Assembly: GCA_016281915.1 (NCBI GenBank)
Contig: JAEEJO010000053.1
Location: 1 to 44,435, forward strand
DNA: 44,435 nucleotides
Direction of reading: 5' to 3'
Origin: Clostridiales bacterium
GTDB lineage: Bacteria > Bacillota > Clostridia > Oscillospirales > UBA644
Positions 42,180 to 44,435 of the stretch are shown piece by piece. Both the position numbers and the translations under genes were made by a program. Under the pieces are notes generated by a model. It made no database searches. It was not told where the DNA came from and worked only from the letters and a program-made list of their open reading frames with translations. Each line of letters starts with the position of its first letter. Positions within the stretch are counted from its first letter, which is position 1.

Positions 42180-42199
42180 TAGAAGGCAATTGCCTACTA
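42180..42199. promoter_or_regulatory. Palindromic operator candidate at the transcription start
   Basis: A perfect 12-bp palindrome AGGCAATTGCCT sits inside a 20-bp imperfect palindrome (18 of 20 symmetric), 8-27 bp downstream of the -10. Its position suits autorepression by the XRE protein. Confidence 0.7.
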
Positions 42200-42228
42200 A
42201 AAACTAAATCAAAATGTAAGGACTGATT

Positions 42229-42567
42229 ATGGATACTACTTCTTTGAGTCTTAATGGGTTTCAAATCGTACATTTCAGCAAGAGCGGCCTTCTTCGCGAG
42301 AGACGCATTACGTTAGGTTTAACTCAGCAAAAGGTAGCTGATCGTGCTAAGATTCCATTGCAAAGTTACCGCGATTTTGAACATGGAAAAAGAGATATCA
42401 TGCGTGCATCATTTTCCATTGCGTGTAGAGTCATTGAAGCGCTGGAGATGAACATATCTGATTTTTATCACGACGAGTACATGTTTGGAGAGAAGCTCTG
42501 CAATTCACCGGAAGGTCTAAGATATCAAAAGACCGGGAAGCTTATTAGCGAGGATGTTGCAGAGTAA
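42229..42567 (+). CDS. XRE-family helix-turn-helix regulator
   Basis: 112 residues. From about 20 to 75 it reads as a Cro/C1-type HTH: LLRERRITLGLTQQKVADRAKIPLQ with a following SYRDFEHGKRDI and helix 5 in ACRVIEALEMNISDF. It is the only plus-strand gene inside the phage module, with its own consensus promoter and an operator-like palindrome between promoter and gene. AAGGA lies 6 nt before ATG 42229. It probably represses its own promoter and may affect the late genes; direct control of terL or portal is not shown. Confidence 0.9.
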   Translation: MDTTSLSLNGFQIVHFSKSGLLRERRITLGLTQQKVADRAKIPLQSYRDFEHGKRDIMRASFSIACRVIEALEMNISDFYHDEYMFGEKLCNSPEGLRYQKTGKLISEDVAE

Positions 42568-42570
42568 CAA

Positions 42571-44214
42571 CTACAAAAACAATAAACCTCTCGAGTCATA
42601 AACACTCTCCTGGTCAGTATTCCCGCACCTTATCGCTCTGTCCAGAGCCATAATAGTCGCGATCGCTCCGTCTATTTTCTCCGTGGATTTTTCCTTGTCC
42701 GCCTTTATGTTTCCGGCAGGGTCTGTACGGATGTATATGTTGTCCATCATCCATCGAAGGACGGGGTGTCCTCCGTGCGCGATCCGCTGCTCAAGCGTAA
42801 GTTTCATCAGTTCCTTGGTGGGCGGGGACATATCTTTGAAGCCCTGACCGAAGGGCACTACCGTAAATCCCATTCCTTCAAGATTCTGGACCATCTGAAC
42901 TGCTCCCCATCGGTCGAACGCAATCTCACGGATATTGAACCGCTCGCCGAGTGATTCGATGAACTTCTCTATATATCCGTAATGAACGACGTTTCCCTCC
43001 GTCGTCATTATATATCCCTGTCTCTCCCACAGGTCATACGGTACATGGTCTCGCCTTACGCGAAGATCGAGCGTTTCCTCCGGCACCCAGAAGTAGGGAA
43101 GAATGACGTATCTCCCTTCATCGTCTTCGGGAGGGAATACAAGAACAAATGCCGTTATATCCGTTGTGGAAGAAAGGTCCAGGCCGCCGTAGCAGATGCG
43201 TCCCTCAAGATCGTCTTCGGAAACGGGGAATGCGCATGCGTCCCATTTATCCATAGGCATCCATCTTACGGACTGCTTGACCCACTGATTAAGCCTCAGC
43301 TGTCTAAAAGCGTTTTCTTCTCCGGGGTTCTGCATAGCGGATTCGCAGGCGGCTTTCACCTTGTCTATGCCGACAGTGATGCCGAGTGAAGGATTTGCCT
43401 TCTTCCATACCTTGGGATCCGTCCAGTCCTCATCCTCTTTCGCTCCGTATATGACGGAGTAGAAGGTAGGATCGTGTTTCCGTCCCTCCTGTATGTCGAG
43501 GGCTTTCTGATGCACCTCATAGCAGATGGAATTTGTATCGTTACCGGCCGTTGTGATAAGGAAGTAAAGGGGCTGCATCCTCGCGTCGCCGGATCCTTGC
43601 AACATTACGTCAAACAGTTTTCTGTTCGGCTGTGTATGCAGCTCATCGAATATAACGCCGTGGGTATTGAAACCGTGCTTGTTTGCCACATCAGCAGAAA
43701 GCACCTGGTATGAACTGTTTGTCGGCTTGTAGACGAGCTTTTTTTGCGATTCAAGTATTTTTACACGTTTAGACAGCGCGGGACAGAACCGGACCATATC
43801 AACCGCTACGTCAAAAACGATCTTCGCCTGATTTCTGTCGGCTGCACAGCCGTACACTTCTGCGCGCTCCTCTCCGTCACCGCAGGTCAGGAGAAGCGCG
43901 ATCGCAGCGGCAAGTTCGGACTTACCCTGCTTTTTCGGAATCTCTATGTATGCCGTATTGAATTGACGGTATCCGTTTTCTTTCAGAACGCCGAACAGGT
44001 CCCGTATGATCTGTTCCTGCCAGTCGATAAGTTCAAACGGCTTCCCCGCCCAGGTTCCTTTCGTATGACACAGGGACTGGATAAATGAAACTGCAAAGTC
44101 TGCGGCGGCCTTGTCATAATGTGATGTTTCCGCCATAAAGCGGGTAGGGGTGTATTTCTTTAGCTTTCGGATAAAGGCTGCCTCCTTTCTTTTCGATCTG
44201 AACACACAAGGCAA
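42571..44214 (-). CDS. terL: Phage terminase large subunit (TerL)
   Basis: 547 residues. The ATPase domain has PKKQGKS (93-99, Walker A) and GVIFDELH with E191 (Walker B and catalytic glutamate). The nuclease domain begins with YGGLDLSSTTDI (D346), with further acidic positions in FDRWGAV and KIDGAIATI. Residues of both activities are therefore intact. It packages DNA into the prohead through the portal. The start is unclear: TTG 44214 is the first possible, while AAAGGAGG in the coding region just downstream suggests a later unusual start; ATG at residue 27 is also possible. No small subunit gene is present upstream. Confidence 0.95.
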   Translation of the reverse strand: MPCVFRSKRKEAAFIRKLKKYTPTRFMAETSHYDKAAADFAVSFIQSLCHTKGTWAGKPFELIDWQEQIIRDLFGVLKENGYRQFNTAYIEIPKKQGKSELAAAIALLLTCGDGEERAEVYGCAADRNQAKIVFDVAVDMVRFCPALSKRVKILESQKKLVYKPTNSSYQVLSADVANKHGFNTHGVIFDELHTQPNRKLFDVMLQGSGDARMQPLYFLITTAGNDTNSICYEVHQKALDIQEGRKHDPTFYSVIYGAKEDEDWTDPKVWKKANPSLGITVGIDKVKAACESAMQNPGEENAFRQLRLNQWVKQSVRWMPMDKWDACAFPVSEDDLEGRICYGGLDLSSTTDITAFVLVFPPEDDEGRYVILPYFWVPEETLDLRVRRDHVPYDLWERQGYIMTTEGNVVHYGYIEKFIESLGERFNIREIAFDRWGAVQMVQNLEGMGFTVVPFGQGFKDMSPPTKELMKLTLEQRIAHGGHPVLRWMMDNIYIRTDPAGNIKADKEKSTEKIDGAIATIMALDRAIRCGNTDQESVYDSRGLLFL

Positions 44215-44277
44215 GAAAGATAATTCACTGATAAAAAAACAGATACAAGCGGGTGCTATATTAATCCTGGTTATCTC
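44215..44277. other. Junction between the phage module and the host lipoprotein gene
   Basis: Only about 60 bp separate the terL frame from the promoter of the next plus-strand gene. No TerS, HNH endonuclease or attachment repeat is seen, so the module ends abruptly here. Confidence 0.45.
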
Positions 44278-44306
44278 TTGACTTTTCGTGAATAATACAC
44301 TATAAT
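44278..44306 (+). promoter_or_regulatory. Promoter of the lipoprotein gene
   Basis: TTGACT (44278-44283), 17-nt spacer, TATAAT (44301-44306), reading right towards ATG 44349. Confidence 0.88.
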
Positions 44307-44348
44307 ATATTCAGATTCGTCTTAATATTGTGAAACGGAGATAAAACA

Positions 44349-44435
44349 ATGAAAAAGTATATTGCTGCGCTTCTTTGCTTTGTTATGTTTTTCACCCTTG
44401 TTTCCTGCTCTTCCCAGAGTGAAACTGTTCCCGAA
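44349..44435 (+). CDS. Lipoprotein, N-terminal fragment (runs off the window)
   Basis: 29 residues are visible. A charged MKK start, hydrophobic core (IAALLCFVMFFTLV) and the lipobox LVSC followed by SSQSETVP define a type II (lipoprotein) signal peptide, so the protein would be anchored on the outer membrane face after Lgt and LspA processing. GGAG at 44337-44340 lies 8 nt before ATG 44349, and a strong promoter precedes it. The mature domain is outside the window, so function is unknown. It appears to be a host gene beyond the phage module. Confidence 0.85.
   Translation, partial: MKKYIAALLCFVMFFTLVSCSSQSETVPE

Noticed and set aside
27024..44277. attL/attR direct repeats flanking the phage module
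   Set aside because: By eye I found no convincing shared core between the two edges, and no tRNA gene is nearby. A computed repeat search would be needed.

Overview
The window looks like a chromosomal segment of an anaerobic Bacillota bacterium of the class Clostridia, probably a gut or rumen relative of the Oscillospiraceae or Lachnospiraceae. The evidence is the AGGAGG-type ribosome binding sites, TTGACA-17-TATAAT promoters, Gram-positive style exopolysaccharide genes (VanZ, TupA, LicD, TagD-like), a large Clostridia-like Cas9 and a siphovirus structural module of the Clostridia type. The species cannot be named from sequence alone.

Layout. (1) 1-2729, plus strand: the end of an APH-fold sugar or aminoglycoside-type kinase, a metallo-beta-lactamase-fold hydrolase and a DegT/DnrJ sugar aminotransferase. 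(2) 2730-2980: a degenerate tandem array of about 33-bp units. (3) 3067-20691, plus strand: a surface polysaccharide locus. It has a VanZ-like protein, an initiating undecaprenyl-phosphate sugar transferase, a UDP-N-acetylhexosamine dehydrogenase and matching 4-epimerase (together predicted to make UDP-GalNAcA), several glycosyltransferases, a beta-propeller protein, Wzy-like polymerase, TupA-like ATP-grasp protein, Wzx-like flippase, and a decoration set: LicD, GNAT, a HisC-like PLP enzyme, a TagD-like cytidylyltransferase fused to a Gfo/Idh/MocA domain, and an acyltransferase. Three genes carry signs of switching or decay: a G9 tract, a one-gene frameshift, and a tetranucleotide tract in the first codons of the acyltransferase. 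(4) 20783-22113: an abortive-infection (HEPN-like) gene, a small overlapping ORF and a terminator. (5) 22158-27023: debris containing one well-matched CRISPR repeat and a probable single spacer, an intact minus-strand cas9 (1405 aa, all nuclease residues present), and a divergent tracrRNA gene with promoter and terminator. No cas1, cas2 or csn2 is visible. (6) 27281-44214, minus strand: a 17-kb packaging, head, tail and lysis module (TerL, portal, ClpP-like protease, HK97 capsid, connectors, tail tube, G/GT chaperones with a -1 slippery site, tape measure, baseplate, holin-like proteins, NlpC/P60 lysin). A lone XRE repressor with its own promoter and palindromic operator lies between terL and portal. 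I see no integrase, replication genes or small terminase. (7) 44278-44435: promoter and start of a lipoprotein gene on the plus strand.

How the parts fit. The polysaccharide locus would build and decorate a charged surface polymer, which is a common phage receptor. Next to it are an Abi gene and a Cas9-tracrRNA unit whose array has decayed to at most one crRNA. Beyond that lies an apparently intact but structural-only phage module. The most interesting points are the stand-alone Cas9 with its antisense-arranged, self-folding tracrRNA and minimal array, the repeat tract in the acyltransferase gene, the cytidylyltransferase-oxidoreductase fusion with an altered EKP motif, and the possibility that the phage module is a domesticated or gene-transfer-agent-like cluster.
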